From NCBI GenBank assembly GCA_944390745.1, contig CALXQK010000005.1, positions 124,001-188,000 on the forward strand: a stretch of DNA of 64,000 nucleotides, given 5' to 3'. This DNA is from an uncultured Duodenibacillus sp. GTDB lineage: Bacteria > Pseudomonadota > Gammaproteobacteria > Burkholderiales > Burkholderiaceae_F. How positions within the stretch are numbered: position 1 is the first letter of the stretch; each line of letters opens with the position of its first letter. The position numbers were made by a program, and so were the translations under genes. The notes below the pieces were generated by a model that was given only the letters and a program-made list of their open reading frames with translations, ran no database searches and was not told where the DNA came from. Positions 17,080-26,567 of the stretch are shown here, in pieces.

Positions 17080-17244
17080 TCAAAACCTCAGCCCCACGCC
17101 ATGCGCATGCCTTCCCGTCGGGACGGCCGGCGGGCGGGGACTGCGTTGACAGCAGCGTGCAGACCGCCCGCGCAGGCGCGCCTTGAGCGTTTTGCGGCGC
17201 TGTCCCTGGGAAAACAAAAACAAGATTGTGGAGATGAACGAAGT

Positions 17245-19305
17245 ATGGCCACTGAGCTCAAGTATCTGATCAAGCGCGACGGCTCCGTGAAGGATTTTGA
17301 TGCGTCCAAGATTGCGCGCGCCATCGAGCGCGCGGGCAAGGCCACCGGCGAATTCGGGGCGGCCCGCGCCGAGGAGATCACCGAGCAGCTGGTGCTGCCC
17401 AGGCTCGCCTCGCTCAACCTTGCCACGCCGCACATCGAGCAGATCCAGGACGCCGTCGAGCACGCTCTTTTTGAGGCGGGCTTTTTTGCGACGCTTCGCG
17501 CCTACATCGTCTATCGCGAGCAGCGCGCCAAGAGCCGCGACGCCAAGAAGAGCTGGGTCGACGTTGAATCCTCGATCAACGAGTACCTCGATCAGGTCGA
17601 CTGGCGCGTCAACGCCAACGCCAACCAGGGCTACAGCCTGGGCGGCCTCATTCTCAACGTCTCGGGCAAGGTGATCGCCAACTACTGGCTGAGCTACATC
17701 TATACGCCCGAGATTGGCCTGGCGCACCGCAACGCCGACTTTCACATCCACGATCTCGACATGCTCTCGGGCTACTGCGCGGGCTGGAGTCTGCGCACGC
17801 TGCTCAACGAGGGCTTCAACGGCGTTCCCGGCAAGGTTGAGGCCGGCGCCCCGAAGCACCTGTCCTCGGCCACCGGGCAGATCGTCAACTTCCTGGGCAC
17901 GATGCAGAACGAGTGGGCGGGCGCCCAGGCCTTCAGCTCGTTTGACACCTACATGGCCCCCTTCATCCGCAAGGACAACGTCCCCTACGAGGAGGTGGTG
18001 CAGTGCATGCAGGAGATGATCTACAACCTCAACGTGCCGAGCCGCTGGGGTACGCAGACGCCCTTCACGAATCTCACCTTCGACTGGACGTGCCCCGAGG
18101 ACCTCAAGGGCCAGCACCCGCTCATCGGCGGCGAGGAGATGCCCTTTACGTACGGCGACCTGCAGCACGAGATGGACATGATCAACCGCGCCTACATCGA
18201 GGTCATGATGAAGGGCGACGCCAAGGGGCGCGTGTTCACATTCCCGATTCCGACCTACAACATCACGCCCGACTTCGACTGGGACAGCCCCAACGTGCTG
18301 CCGCTGTTTGAAATGACGGCGCGCTATGGCCTGCCGTACTTCCAGAACTTCATCAACTCCGAGCTCAAGCCCAACATGATCCGCTCGATGTGCTGCCGTC
18401 TGCAGCTTGATCTGCGCGAGCTGCTCAAGCGCGGCAACGGGCTCTTCGGCTCGGCCGAGCAGACCGGGTCGCTCGGCGTGGTGACGATCAACTGCGCGCG
18501 CCTCGGATACCTCTTCAAGGGCAATGAGAAGGCGCTCTACGACCGGCTCGATCATCTGCTTGAGCTGGCGCGCCAGTCGCTTGAGATCAAGCGCAAGGTC
18601 ATCCAGCACCACATCGACCAGGGGCTTTTCCCGTACACCAAGCGCTATCTGGGCACCCTGCGCAATCATTTCTCGACCATCGGCGTCAACGGCATCAACG
18701 AGATGATCCGCAACTTCTACGACGACGCGCACGACATCACCGATGCGGTCGGACACGCCTTTGCGCTCAAGGTGCTCGATCATGTGCGCGAGCGTCTCGT
18801 GCAGTTTCAAACCGAGACCGACCACATGTACAACCTTGAGGCCACGCCCGCCGAGGGCACGACCTATCGCTTTGCCAAGGAGGACAGGAAGCGCTTCCCG
18901 GACATCCTGCAGGCCGGAACGGCGAAGAATCCGTACTACACGAACTCCTCGCAGCTTCCGGTGGGCTTTACCGATGATCCCTTCGAGGCGCTCGAGATGC
19001 AGGAGGACCTGCAGAAGAAGTACACGGGCGGCACCGTGCTGCACCTCTACATGAACGAGGCGATCAGCTCGGCCGAGGCCTGCCGCGATCTGGTGCGCCG
19101 CACGCTCACGCGCTTCAAGCTGCCCTACATCACGGTGACGCCCACCTTCTCGATCTGCCCCAAGCACGGCTATCTCTCCGGGCGCCACGACTTCTGCCCG
19201 CTGTGCGACGCCGAGCTCATCGCGGCCAAGAAGGCCAGAATCGCCCAGGCCCGGCACGAGGCCGAGCGCGCCGCGCAGATGCAGGCGCCCGCGGCGCACG
19301 CATAG
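17245..19305 (+). CDS. nrdD: Anaerobic ribonucleoside-triphosphate reductase NrdD lacking the glycyl-radical end
   Basis: Reduces ribonucleoside triphosphates to deoxynucleotides without oxygen. The 686-residue product has an N-terminal ATP-cone (about 1-95) and the ten-stranded barrel with the MIRSMCCRLQL cysteine region. It ends with a zinc-ribbon-like CPKHGY...CPLC motif and a 30-residue Ala-rich tail. The motif RVxGY that holds the radical glycine in normal NrdD is absent; it is on the next gene. The ATG at 17245 follows GGAGAT and gives the typical MATELKYLIKRDG beginning. The next gene starts 176 bases later with its own Shine-Dalgarno, so this is a split, not a simple frameshift. Confidence 0.92.
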   Translation: MATELKYLIKRDGSVKDFDASKIARAIERAGKATGEFGAARAEEITEQLVLPRLASLNLATPHIEQIQDAVEHALFEAGFFATLRAYIVYREQRAKSRDAKKSWVDVESSINEYLDQVDWRVNANANQGYSLGGLILNVSGKVIANYWLSYIYTPEIGLAHRNADFHIHDLDMLSGYCAGWSLRTLLNEGFNGVPGKVEAGAPKHLSSATGQIVNFLGTMQNEWAGAQAFSSFDTYMAPFIRKDNVPYEEVVQCMQEMIYNLNVPSRWGTQTPFTNLTFDWTCPEDLKGQHPLIGGEEMPFTYGDLQHEMDMINRAYIEVMMKGDAKGRVFTFPIPTYNITPDFDWDSPNVLPLFEMTARYGLPYFQNFINSELKPNMIRSMCCRLQLDLRELLKRGNGLFGSAEQTGSLGVVTINCARLGYLFKGNEKALYDRLDHLLELARQSLEIKRKVIQHHIDQGLFPYTKRYLGTLRNHFSTIGVNGINEMIRNFYDDAHDITDAVGHAFALKVLDHVRERLVQFQTETDHMYNLEATPAEGTTYRFAKEDRKRFPDILQAGTAKNPYYTNSSQLPVGFTDDPFEALEMQEDLQKKYTGGTVLHLYMNEAISSAEACRDLVRRTLTRFKLPYITVTPTFSICPKHGYLSGRHDFCPLCDAELIAAKKARIAQARHEAERAAQMQAPAAHA

Positions 19306-19382
19306 GGCGGGGAATGTTTTTCGGACGCGGCGGCCGCCGGGTCGACCTGCCGCAGTCGTCCGCGTCCATGGCAAAATGGCGT

Positions 19383-19462
19383 CCGCTCCCCCGCGGGGAG
19401 CGGAGCGCCGGCACCCGAGGTTTTCAGGGTGCGCGTTTTCACCTGCGGGCCTTCCTGCAGGT
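19383..19462 (+). promoter_or_regulatory. Three hairpins between nrdD and the radical-domain gene
   Basis: Successive perfect stems: CCGCTCCCC/GGGGAGCGG (19383-19403), GCACCC/GGGTGC (19411-19432) and ACCTGC/GCAGGT (19441-19462). None has a T tract. The last ends 4 bases before the AGGAGG of the small gene. They may protect or process the mRNA so that the small radical subunit is made at a different level from NrdD; this is inference. Confidence 0.45.
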
Positions 19463-19481
19463 TGTTAGGAGGAAGCAAAAA

Positions 19482-19658
19482 ATGGCTCAGCAAGAACAAA
19501 ACGACATCAAGCTCAAGGACAGCGAACGCCAGCCCTGCGAGGTCTGGACGCGCGTGATGGGCTACCACCGCCCGGTGCAGTCCTTCAACATCGGCAAGAA
19601 GGGTGAGTTTGAGGAGCGCAAGTACTTCGTTGAGTCGAAGTGCGGCTGCTCGAAGTAG
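19482..19658 (+). CDS. nrdD: Separate glycyl-radical domain of class III ribonucleotide reductase
   Basis: A 58-residue protein matching only the C-terminal tail of NrdD: EVWTRVMGYHRPVQSFNIG followed by KKGEFEERKYF, ending ESKCGCSK. G27 in RVMGY is the expected radical glycine, activated by NrdG. AGGAGG (19467-19472) lies 9 bases before the ATG, so it is efficiently translated as its own protein. It sits between nrdD and nrdG, in the order expected for one enzyme cut in two. By analogy with GrcA (YfiD), which supplies a radical domain to damaged pyruvate formate-lyase, it should dock onto NrdD. Alone it has no catalytic barrel. Confidence 0.88.
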   Translation: MAQQEQNDIKLKDSERQPCEVWTRVMGYHRPVQSFNIGKKGEFEERKYFVESKCGCSK

Positions 19659-19702
19659 CCCGGCCTTGCTGACGGCGCAGCGCACCCTGCGCCTGAACGC
19701 CT

Positions 19703-20443
19703 ATGGATGAAACTATTCAAGCGGGCCCTGCGCCCGCTTCGCGTCTGCGGGTGGCTGCCGTCACCCCGTTTACGAGCCTTGACTACCCCGGAAAGCTTTC
19801 GGCGGTGGTCTTTGTGCGCGGCTGCCCCTGGCACTGCGTCTATTGCCACAATCCCTGGATGCAGCAGCGCGCCCCCGCCGAGGGCGACGAGAGCTGGGAG
19901 CGCGTCGAGCGGCTCATTGCCCGGCGCCGGGGGCTGCTTGACGCCGTCGTCTTCTCCGGCGGCGAGCCCTGCATGGATCCGGCCCTTGCCGCCGCCATGG
20001 ACGTGGTGCGCGCCCACGGCATGGCTGTCGGCCTGCACACGGGCGGCGCCTACCCGCACCATCTCGCGCAGGTCATCGACCGCGTGAGCTGGGTCGGACT
20101 TGACGTCAAGGGGGTGCCCGGAGACGAGGCGCACTTTGAGCGCGTGCTGCGCGTGCGCTCCGGCGCCCGGGCCTTTCTTGAGTCCTACGACATTGTGAGA
20201 AGCTCGGGCGTGGAGTTCGAAGCGCGCAGCACCGTGCACCCGGCGCTCTTTTCGCCCGAGCAGATTCTTGCCGCGGCCGAGTGGCTCGCCGCGCACGGCA
20301 CCCGCTGCTATGCCCTGCAGATCTACCGCAAGGCGCCGGGGCTTGAGACGGGACTCGACCCCGTCACCGGCGACTGGCCTGGAGCGGCCCTGGAGGAAAA
20401 GCTCCGGGGCATGTTTGAGCGCTTCGTCGTGCGGCGCGGGTAG
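19703..20443 (+). CDS. nrdG: Anaerobic ribonucleotide reductase activating protein NrdG (radical SAM)
   Basis: A radical-SAM enzyme that cleaves S-adenosylmethionine and abstracts hydrogen from the NrdD glycine. The [4Fe-4S] cysteines are C41, C45 and C48 (CPWHCVYC), followed by the FSGGEP SAM-binding motif near residue 93 and the GLDVKG segment. Its 246 residues are of the longer type seen in betaproteobacteria. It begins 45 bases after the small radical-domain gene and completes the nrdD - radical domain - nrdG unit. Confidence 0.9.
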   Translation: MDETIQAGPAPASRLRVAAVTPFTSLDYPGKLSAVVFVRGCPWHCVYCHNPWMQQRAPAEGDESWERVERLIARRRGLLDAVVFSGGEPCMDPALAAAMDVVRAHGMAVGLHTGGAYPHHLAQVIDRVSWVGLDVKGVPGDEAHFERVLRVRSGARAFLESYDIVRSSGVEFEARSTVHPALFSPEQILAAAEWLAAHGTRCYALQIYRKAPGLETGLDPVTGDWPGAALEEKLRGMFERFVVRRG

Positions 20444-20455
20444 GGCCCGGGGAGA

Positions 20456-21824
20456 CTATCGCCAGAGAAAGGCGAGCGGAACGGCGGCGCCCAGCCCCTC
20501 AAGCCGCTGCACGCTCTGTCCGCAGTAGAGCACGATGCAGGCCACGCGCCGGTCTCGCACAAGTCCCCGGAACCTTGCAAGGTCTGAAAAGTCGCCGGGA
20601 TCAACGCGCTCCGAGGTTGACGTCCGGATCGCGGTCAAGTCCGAGGTCTGCGCATTTTCGAGCAGAAATTCAACCGACAGCCCCGTGCGCAGCGCAAAGT
20701 AGCTCAGCCGCCACTGCGGCCGCTGGTCGATGAGCGCGCCGAGTTGCGCGCGCGTCCAGCCGCTGATGAGGCGCTCGACCACGGTCTGCGAGCCCTCGGG
20801 CAGGGCCGTGGGGTCGACGCTGCAAAAGCCGAGAAGCCCGCAAAGCCAGCCCGAGTCCGAAACGTAGCACCGGTCGCTGCGAACCGCACGATCGATCCCG
20901 AGCCCCGCCTCCCAGGGACTGAGCCGATCGATCATGTAAAGCGCCTCAAGCGCCTCGAGACAGCGCCGCACGAGCGGACGCCCGATGCCCAGAATCGAGG
21001 ACAGCTGCGAGAGGTTCAGGACCTCGCCCGAGGCCGCGCCCGCCATTCGAAACACCTTTCTGAGCGTCAGGGAGCTGCGCACCTTGCTCACGAACTGCAG
21101 GTCCTTGCCGCAGATTCTGCGCACGAGATGGTGAAAGAAGTCGTGGCGCTCGTCGGCCGTCCCGAACCGTCCGTCCCGAACCGTCCGTCCGGGTAGCCCC
21201 CGCGCATGGCCTCCTCAAGCACGAGATCGCGGTTTGACTGGTCGTGCGAGAGCATGCCGGGAAAGTCAAGCGCCAGAAGCCGCTCGGGGAAGTCATTGTC
21301 AACGCCGTAGAACTCTCCCCGGGCGACCGTGCGCATCCGCACCCGCAGGAGATTCTTTCCGTCAGGCGCGCCCGCGTCCGCAGCAATGAGGCGCTGCGGA
21401 TCGGCGTTGACGGCCGCGGCCACGAGCCCCGGCGCACGGAAGTCCGGCGAGGCGGTCTCATCTGCGGCCCAGGATGCCAGCACCGACAGCAAGTGCGGCG
21501 CCCGGTGCGCGTGATCAACGATCAGCACCGGGCTTTAGGCATAGTTCGAGAGAAATGTCTTGGGGCTGTTGTCGGCGGCAGCGGCAAGCATCGGGCTGTC
21601 GAGGTCGGCAACGGGCGCGCCCTTGAGCACCTCGGTAAAGATCGTCTGCATGCCGCAGCCTCGCGGCCCCTCAAGAAAAAGCGCCGAGCGCTGCCGCCCT
21701 GCAGCGCCTCTTCAACGAACTGCTGCACGGGCGCCTCGGCCCAGCGGCGGTATGGGTCGGCGCGCTGCACAAAGAGTTCCTGCAGCGGCAGGCCGGATCG
21801 AAAGCCACGGGGCTTCGCCGGCAT
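20456..21824 (-). pseudogene. AAA_14/DUF4143-type ATP-binding protein, multiply disrupted
   Basis: Remnant of an AAA_14 ATPase with C-terminal DUF4143 domain. Read in order on the minus strand: residues near DPYRRWAEAP; a frame change at about 21671-21685; a Walker A relic GPRGCGMQT, with Met where Lys is needed; LDSPMLAAAADNSPKTFLSN; an in-frame TAA at 21537-21535; a Walker B-like LIVDHAHRAP; then a second frame shift. That shift is caused by a tandem 14-base duplication (21161-21188). Removing one copy restores GRFGTADERHDFFHHLVRR and the rest of the DUF4143 part to 20456. It lies head to head with the adhesin remnant. Confidence 0.8.
21161..21188. repeat. 14-base tandem duplication causing a frameshift
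   Basis: CCCGAACCGTCCGT occurs twice in direct tandem (21161-21174 and 21175-21188). Fourteen is not a multiple of three, and deletion of one copy rejoins the two open frames of the ATPase remnant exactly. Confidence 0.9.
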
Positions 21825-21875
21825 TTCCTCGGGCAGCGCGAGGTTGTAGCGCCCGTTCTCCGGCGTCGCGCCGTC

Positions 21876-23865
21876 TTGCCCGCGAAATACACGAACGCCT
21901 TTGTTTTGGCGGGCGGCGTCACAAACGACAGTGAAAACACGCCGCTGTCCGTTTCCGGCTCGGTCGGGGTGGTTTCGCAAAATGCCGCGTCGTCCGTGAC
22001 CATCGGGCGGGGCGCCCGGATCAACGGCGCCGACGTTGCCGTTCATTCCTCCTCCAACAACGAGGGCGTCGCCATGGGCGGCTATCTCGACAACTTCCTC
22101 GGCATTGCGCTGCCCAACCGCGACAACGCCAGGGCGGTCGGCGCGACCGTCATTTATCAGGAATTTTCCGGCGGCTCCTCCGTCACCGTGCAGGAGGGCT
22201 CGGAGATTGAATCCGACACGAACATCCGTCTGCAAAGCGATGCAAACGTTGACGCGGCCACGATTGCCGCGAGTGCGGGCATCAACTCGGGCGGCCTGAC
22301 GCTCTCGGGCATTGCTGCCGTGACGAAGGCCGAGGGCGGCAACCTCGTTGCGATCGACGACGAGGCCGTGCTCAAGGCCGGCACGGAGGCTGGAAATGCC
22401 ATCGAGGCTCTTGCCAGGCGCAGCGACAGCCTGCAGACGGTTGCGGGCGGCCTCAATATCGGCAAGTCGGGCTCGGGCGGCTCCAACGCCTCCGTGGGCG
22501 CGGGCGTGGCCGTCAATCTCGGCGGCCTCACCAACGCCGTTGAGCTCAAGGACAAACAACTTCTCTGCGGGCGGCGGTTCGGTCATTCGCGGCAGAAAGT
22601 CCGCTGACATTGAAGCCGCAGGCAGCGTGCCGCTTCGCGACGACGTTCTGGTGACGGCCGACGAGACGGTCAGCATCAGGGCCGAGGCGGGCGGCATCGC
22701 TCTTGAAGGCTCCGTGACGGTGGGCGATGAGACGACTGACGAGAATTCAGCCCACGTGGTGCTCGCTGCCCGGGACGACATCGAGCAGTCGGTGACGCAG
22801 GGCGACGGCGGCGTGCGCGCAGCGGCGCTTGAGGCCTCGTCGTCCCAGGGCTCGATTGCGCTTGGCGCCGGCCGCGACGAAGCCGCCGGCTCGGACGGCA
22901 ACGCCTTCTCCACGGCGGTTCTTGATTCGGCGGGCGATATTGTCCTTGCCTCCTCGGGCCGCGACACGCTGCTTGAGGTCAACGCCGAAAACCAGGGCAT
23001 GGTCAACGGAGACCTCAAGCTCTACGGAGAGGACAACGGCTTTAAGTTCGAAAACGAACTGACGGTCAGGGGCGATGCGCTCATTGATGCGGCAGCCGTT
23101 CACGGCGTGGGGATCGAGGCCGAAAAGGCGCTTGAGATCGTCGCGGCGCACCACGACGACTCCCGCGGACCGGACAGCATCACCGGCATCGACTTCACCG
23201 GCGATCTTGAGGGCTCGCACGTGACGCTCATCACCGACAACGGCGACATTCACACCGGCGCGGTTTCCTCGACCGAGGGCTTTGTCAACATCTATCGGCT
23301 GGGAACGTCTGAAAGGGGCGGCGTCACGGTGGGCGGCGGCTCGTCGGCTCATACGGCGGCGATCTACAACGGCAGCGGGGATGTGAACGTTGCCGGCGAC
23401 TTCACCGCAGCCTATACGCTGTACGTGCTGACAGCGGCAGGCGGCGCCGCAGCCGGCGCCGAGCACCTGCATTCGCTCATCAGCAAGGCGGCTGCGGTGG
23501 GCGGCGCCGATCCGCTGACAAGCGTGATTCGCGATGCCCTCATCGACGTGGGCGGCGTCGCAGGGATGCGGCCGGGCATGCTGCCGCATCTCGACTTCAG
23601 TGTGCCTGCGCTTGAGGACGCCGATGTCGCACGGGTCTCTCCCTTCTTCCTCTTTGAGGTTGATGCGCGCGCGCCTGTCGACTCCTTCTTCTTCCTGCAT
23701 CTGCGGCCTGACGCCCAGTCGGCCAAGCCTGATGAGGAAAAGGAGAGCGGCGTTCTCGAGGAAGGCCTTCCGGGACATCCCGGCGGCGTCATCCGCGACC
23801 TGCGCGTGCAGGCCGATCCGATGCCCCGGGGCCTGACTCTGGAGTCTGAGGAGGAGGTTCTGTAG
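21876..23865 (+). pseudogene. Filamentous hemagglutinin/LktA-like adhesin, 5'-truncated and frameshifted
   Basis: The product has the repetitive Gly/Ala/Asp/Val-rich beta-helix pattern of large secreted adhesins and LktA-family leukotoxin-like proteins (for example SVTIGRGARINGADVAV, NASVGAGVAVNLGG). No signal peptide or secretion domain precedes it: the frame opens abruptly with a TTG in mid-repeat next to the ATPase remnant. The frame breaks at about 22548: ELKD in one frame continues as NNFSAGGGSVIRG in the next, to the stop at 23863. The C-terminal ~150 residues are non-repetitive and acidic at the end. It is most likely the 3' end of a once much larger gene. Confidence 0.72.
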
Positions 23866-23877
23866 AGTCCCGGGAAT

Positions 23878-23926
23878 CCGGCGCCTGGAGGCGATCGCTT
23901 CAGATCAGTCTCCGGGCGCCGGTTTT
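23878..23926 (+). terminator. Terminator of the adhesin remnant
   Basis: CCGGCGCC-t-GGAG pairs with CTCC-g-GGCGCCGG (23878-23890 with 23910-23922) and is followed by TTTT. It ends 60 bases after the adhesin stop and before the convergent P-type ATPase gene. Confidence 0.6.
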
Positions 23927-23939
23927 CCTTGCCCGCGAT

Positions 23940-26516
23940 TCAAGCGCCGACCATGCGGTCGACCTTTGCGGAGGCCTTCATGAGCCGCAGGCCCCAGGCC
24001 ACCACGATCAGGCACACGCCCGTGTCGGCAAAGACGGCCATCCACATCGAGGCGTATCCTGCGAGCGCCAGCAGCGCAAAGACCACCTTCACCGACAGCG
24101 CAAAGACGATGTTTTCGATGAGCGTGCGGTGCGTGAGTTCCGACAGGCGCTTGAACCAGGCAATCTTTTCAATGTCGTCGTCCATGAGCGCCACGTCGGC
24201 GGCCTCAATGGCGGTGTCGGCGCCCTTGATCCCCATGGCAAAGCCGATGCGGGCGCGCGTGAGCGCCGGGGCGTCGTTGATGCCGTCGCCCGCCATGGCC
24301 GTTGGAGCCTCGGCTTCAAGGCGTTCAATCTCCGCGAGCTTCTGCTCGGGCAGCAGGTCCGCGCGCACGTGTTCGATTCCGGCCTGCGCTGCAATCGTCT
24401 GCGCGGCGCGGGCGTTGTCGCCGGTCAGAAGCCAGGGCGTGAGGCCCGCGGCCTTCATGGCGGCGATGGCCCGCGCGGCGTTGGGCTTGAGGGTGTCGGC
24501 AACGATGAAGACGGCAAGAACCCCGAACATGTCCGAGAGCGCCGCGGCCGACTTGCCCTCGCGGTAGGCTTCGTCAAAGGCCCGGCGCACCGCGGCGTCG
24601 GCCACGCCGTGCTCCTCAAGCCACCTGAGGTTGGTGAGCCGGATGCGGGCGCCCTCAACCACGCCCTCGGTTCCGTAGCCCGGCAGCGCCTTGAACTCCT
24701 TGACAAGCAGGGGCTCGAGCCCCTCGGCCTGGCCCTTTTCGGCAATGGCGCGGCTCACCGGGTGCGAACTCATCGCCGCAAGACTTGCGCCGAGCCCGAG
24801 CGCGCGGCCTGCGGCGGCGGGGCTGATTGCAACAGCCCGATCGAAGACGGGTTTCCCTCGGGTGATCGTTCCCGTCTTGTCGAGCGCAACATTTCTCAGG
24901 TTGCGGCCTTCCTCGAGATAGACCCCGCCCTTGATGAGAATGCCGCGGCGTGCGGCAAGCGACAGGGCCGAGACAATCGTCACCGGCGTGGAGATCACCA
25001 GCGCGCAGGGGCAGGCGATGACAAGAAGCACAAGCGCGCGGTAAATCCATGTGACCCAGGGATCGTGCGTGACGAGCGGCCCGAGCACGGCCGTTGCCAG
25101 CGCCAGCGCAAAGACGGTGGGCGTATAGCGCGCGGCGAAGCGATCGACAAAGCGCTGCAGCGGAGCCTTCTTCTGTTCGGCTTCCTCGACCGAGCGAATG
25201 ATGCGCGCGCTCATCGAGTCGGAGGCCGCAGCCGTGGCGCGCACGGTGAGCGCCGCCTCAAGCGTCAGCGCGCCGGCAAAGACGCGGCTTCCGGGCTGCT
25301 TGGCCGCGGGCATCGACTCGCCGGTGATCATCGACTCGTCCATGGCGCCCGTGCCCTCGATCACCACGCCGTCAAGAGCGGCGCGCTCGCCCGGCTCCGT
25401 GCGAAAGACCGTTCCTGCCGGAACGCTCTGCGCGGGCACCCGCTTCCAGGTGTTCTGAATGCTGGCAAGCACCGTCTCGGGGGCGACGTCAAGCAGCCCG
25501 CGGATGGCGTTCTTGGCGCGAACCATGCTCATCGACTCGATGGCCTCGCCGATTTCAAAGAGCACCATCACCATGGCCGCCTCGGGCCAGGCGCCGAGCA
25601 CGGCCGCGCCCACCACGGCCACGGACATCAGGGTGCTCATGTTGAAGATGAGCCGCACCAGGCACAGCAGCCCCTTCTTGATGGTGCCCAGTCCCGCCAG
25701 AAGAATGGCTGCGGCCGAACAGGCGATGATGGCCCATTGCGGGGCGCCGCCCCAGAGTTCAAGCACCTCGGCGGCCGCGGCAAGGACCAGCCCCAGACCG
25801 AGCCGTCCCCAGGGAATCCTGGTCTCGGGGGCGGCGCTGCGCGGCTTTCCCACACGGACAATCGATGCTTCCCAGCCCGCGGCAGAGAGCTTTTCAAGAA
25901 GCGCAAAGGCGCGCTCGCCCTCGATTTGAAAGCGCAGCGTGCGCCCGGTCTTGTCGACGGCGGCATCAAGCCCGATCAGACCGAGCACTGCATCGACGTC
26001 GGCGTCGCTCTTCATGTTCTCCACGCGCATCGTCACCTCGGAGCGCACGTCCTCGGCAAGCTCCTCGCAGGGCATGCCGAGCGCCTCGATCGTGGCCCGG
26101 ATGCGCGCCGGGTCGGCGGTCTCGGTGAGAACAAAGCTCGCCGTGCGCAGCGCCGTGTCAAAGCGCATCGAGATGATGTCCGCGTTGTCGGCGAGCGCCC
26201 GCTCGATCTGTCCGGTCTCGGCCGGACAGCACATGTCGGGCACGCGTAGCCTCAGCCTTCGCCCGCAGGGCGCCTCGTTGAGCGGCTCCTCGGAGAGGAC
26301 CGTGCTTTCCATGCCGGTTTGCATGACGGCCTTCTGGATGTCGGCGGCCGATGCTTCAGCGGTCACGACAAACTCTGCCGTGCGCGAGGCCGTGTCGAAC
26401 CTCATTTCAAGGACGACCGGGTTGTCCTTCAGGGCGCGTTCGATCTGCCCGGTTTCAACCGGGCAGTCCATGTCGGGGACGCGAAGGCGCAGAAGCTTTT
26501 TCGGAGTTTGGGTCAT
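23940..26516 (-). CDS. cadA: Heavy-metal P1B-type ATPase (CadA/ZntA-type)
   Basis: Exports Zn2+/Cd2+/Pb2+-type soft metals using ATP. It has 858 residues. Two HMA-like N-terminal domains (about 8-70 and 78-145) carry DMDCPVETG and DMCCPAETG instead of the classic CxxC. The ion site is C502-P503-C504 (ACPCAL), the phosphorylated aspartate is D546 in DKTGTITRG, and TGDNARA and GDGINDAPAL are present. A third, more divergent N-terminal domain may fill about 160-215. The upstream promoter carries a MerR-type dyad, and a CadR-like MerR gene lies two genes upstream. The exact metal is not certain from sequence. Confidence 0.9.
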   Translation of the reverse strand: MTQTPKKLLRLRVPDMDCPVETGQIERALKDNPVVLEMRFDTASRTAEFVVTAEASAADIQKAVMQTGMESTVLSEEPLNEAPCGRRLRLRVPDMCCPAETGQIERALADNADIISMRFDTALRTASFVLTETADPARIRATIEALGMPCEELAEDVRSEVTMRVENMKSDADVDAVLGLIGLDAAVDKTGRTLRFQIEGERAFALLEKLSAAGWEASIVRVGKPRSAAPETRIPWGRLGLGLVLAAAAEVLELWGGAPQWAIIACSAAAILLAGLGTIKKGLLCLVRLIFNMSTLMSVAVVGAAVLGAWPEAAMVMVLFEIGEAIESMSMVRAKNAIRGLLDVAPETVLASIQNTWKRVPAQSVPAGTVFRTEPGERAALDGVVIEGTGAMDESMITGESMPAAKQPGSRVFAGALTLEAALTVRATAAASDSMSARIIRSVEEAEQKKAPLQRFVDRFAARYTPTVFALALATAVLGPLVTHDPWVTWIYRALVLLVIACPCALVISTPVTIVSALSLAARRGILIKGGVYLEEGRNLRNVALDKTGTITRGKPVFDRAVAISPAAAGRALGLGASLAAMSSHPVSRAIAEKGQAEGLEPLLVKEFKALPGYGTEGVVEGARIRLTNLRWLEEHGVADAAVRRAFDEAYREGKSAAALSDMFGVLAVFIVADTLKPNAARAIAAMKAAGLTPWLLTGDNARAAQTIAAQAGIEHVRADLLPEQKLAEIERLEAEAPTAMAGDGINDAPALTRARIGFAMGIKGADTAIEAADVALMDDDIEKIAWFKRLSELTHRTLIENIVFALSVKVVFALLALAGYASMWMAVFADTGVCLIVVAWGLRLMKASAKVDRMVGA

Positions 26517-26567
26517 GGCTGCCGCAGGGCGCGCTGCACGCGCCCCTGATGTGTTGAACGATGATCA

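Noticed and set aside
17080-19374. 764-codon minus-strand frame opposite nrdD
   Set aside because: It is antisense to a confidently identified enzyme; its composition (Val/Leu/His/Arg) reflects codon-position bias, not a protein family.
19306-19481. Simple frameshift or sequencing error splitting nrdD
   Set aside because: The gap is 176 bases with a stop, three hairpins and a near-perfect ribosome site before the small gene, and no NrdD-like residues are encoded in it.
24129-26249. 706-codon plus-strand frame opposite the P-type ATPase
   Set aside because: It is antisense to a complete P1B ATPase with all catalytic motifs; the residues are His/Gly/Arg-rich with no domain.
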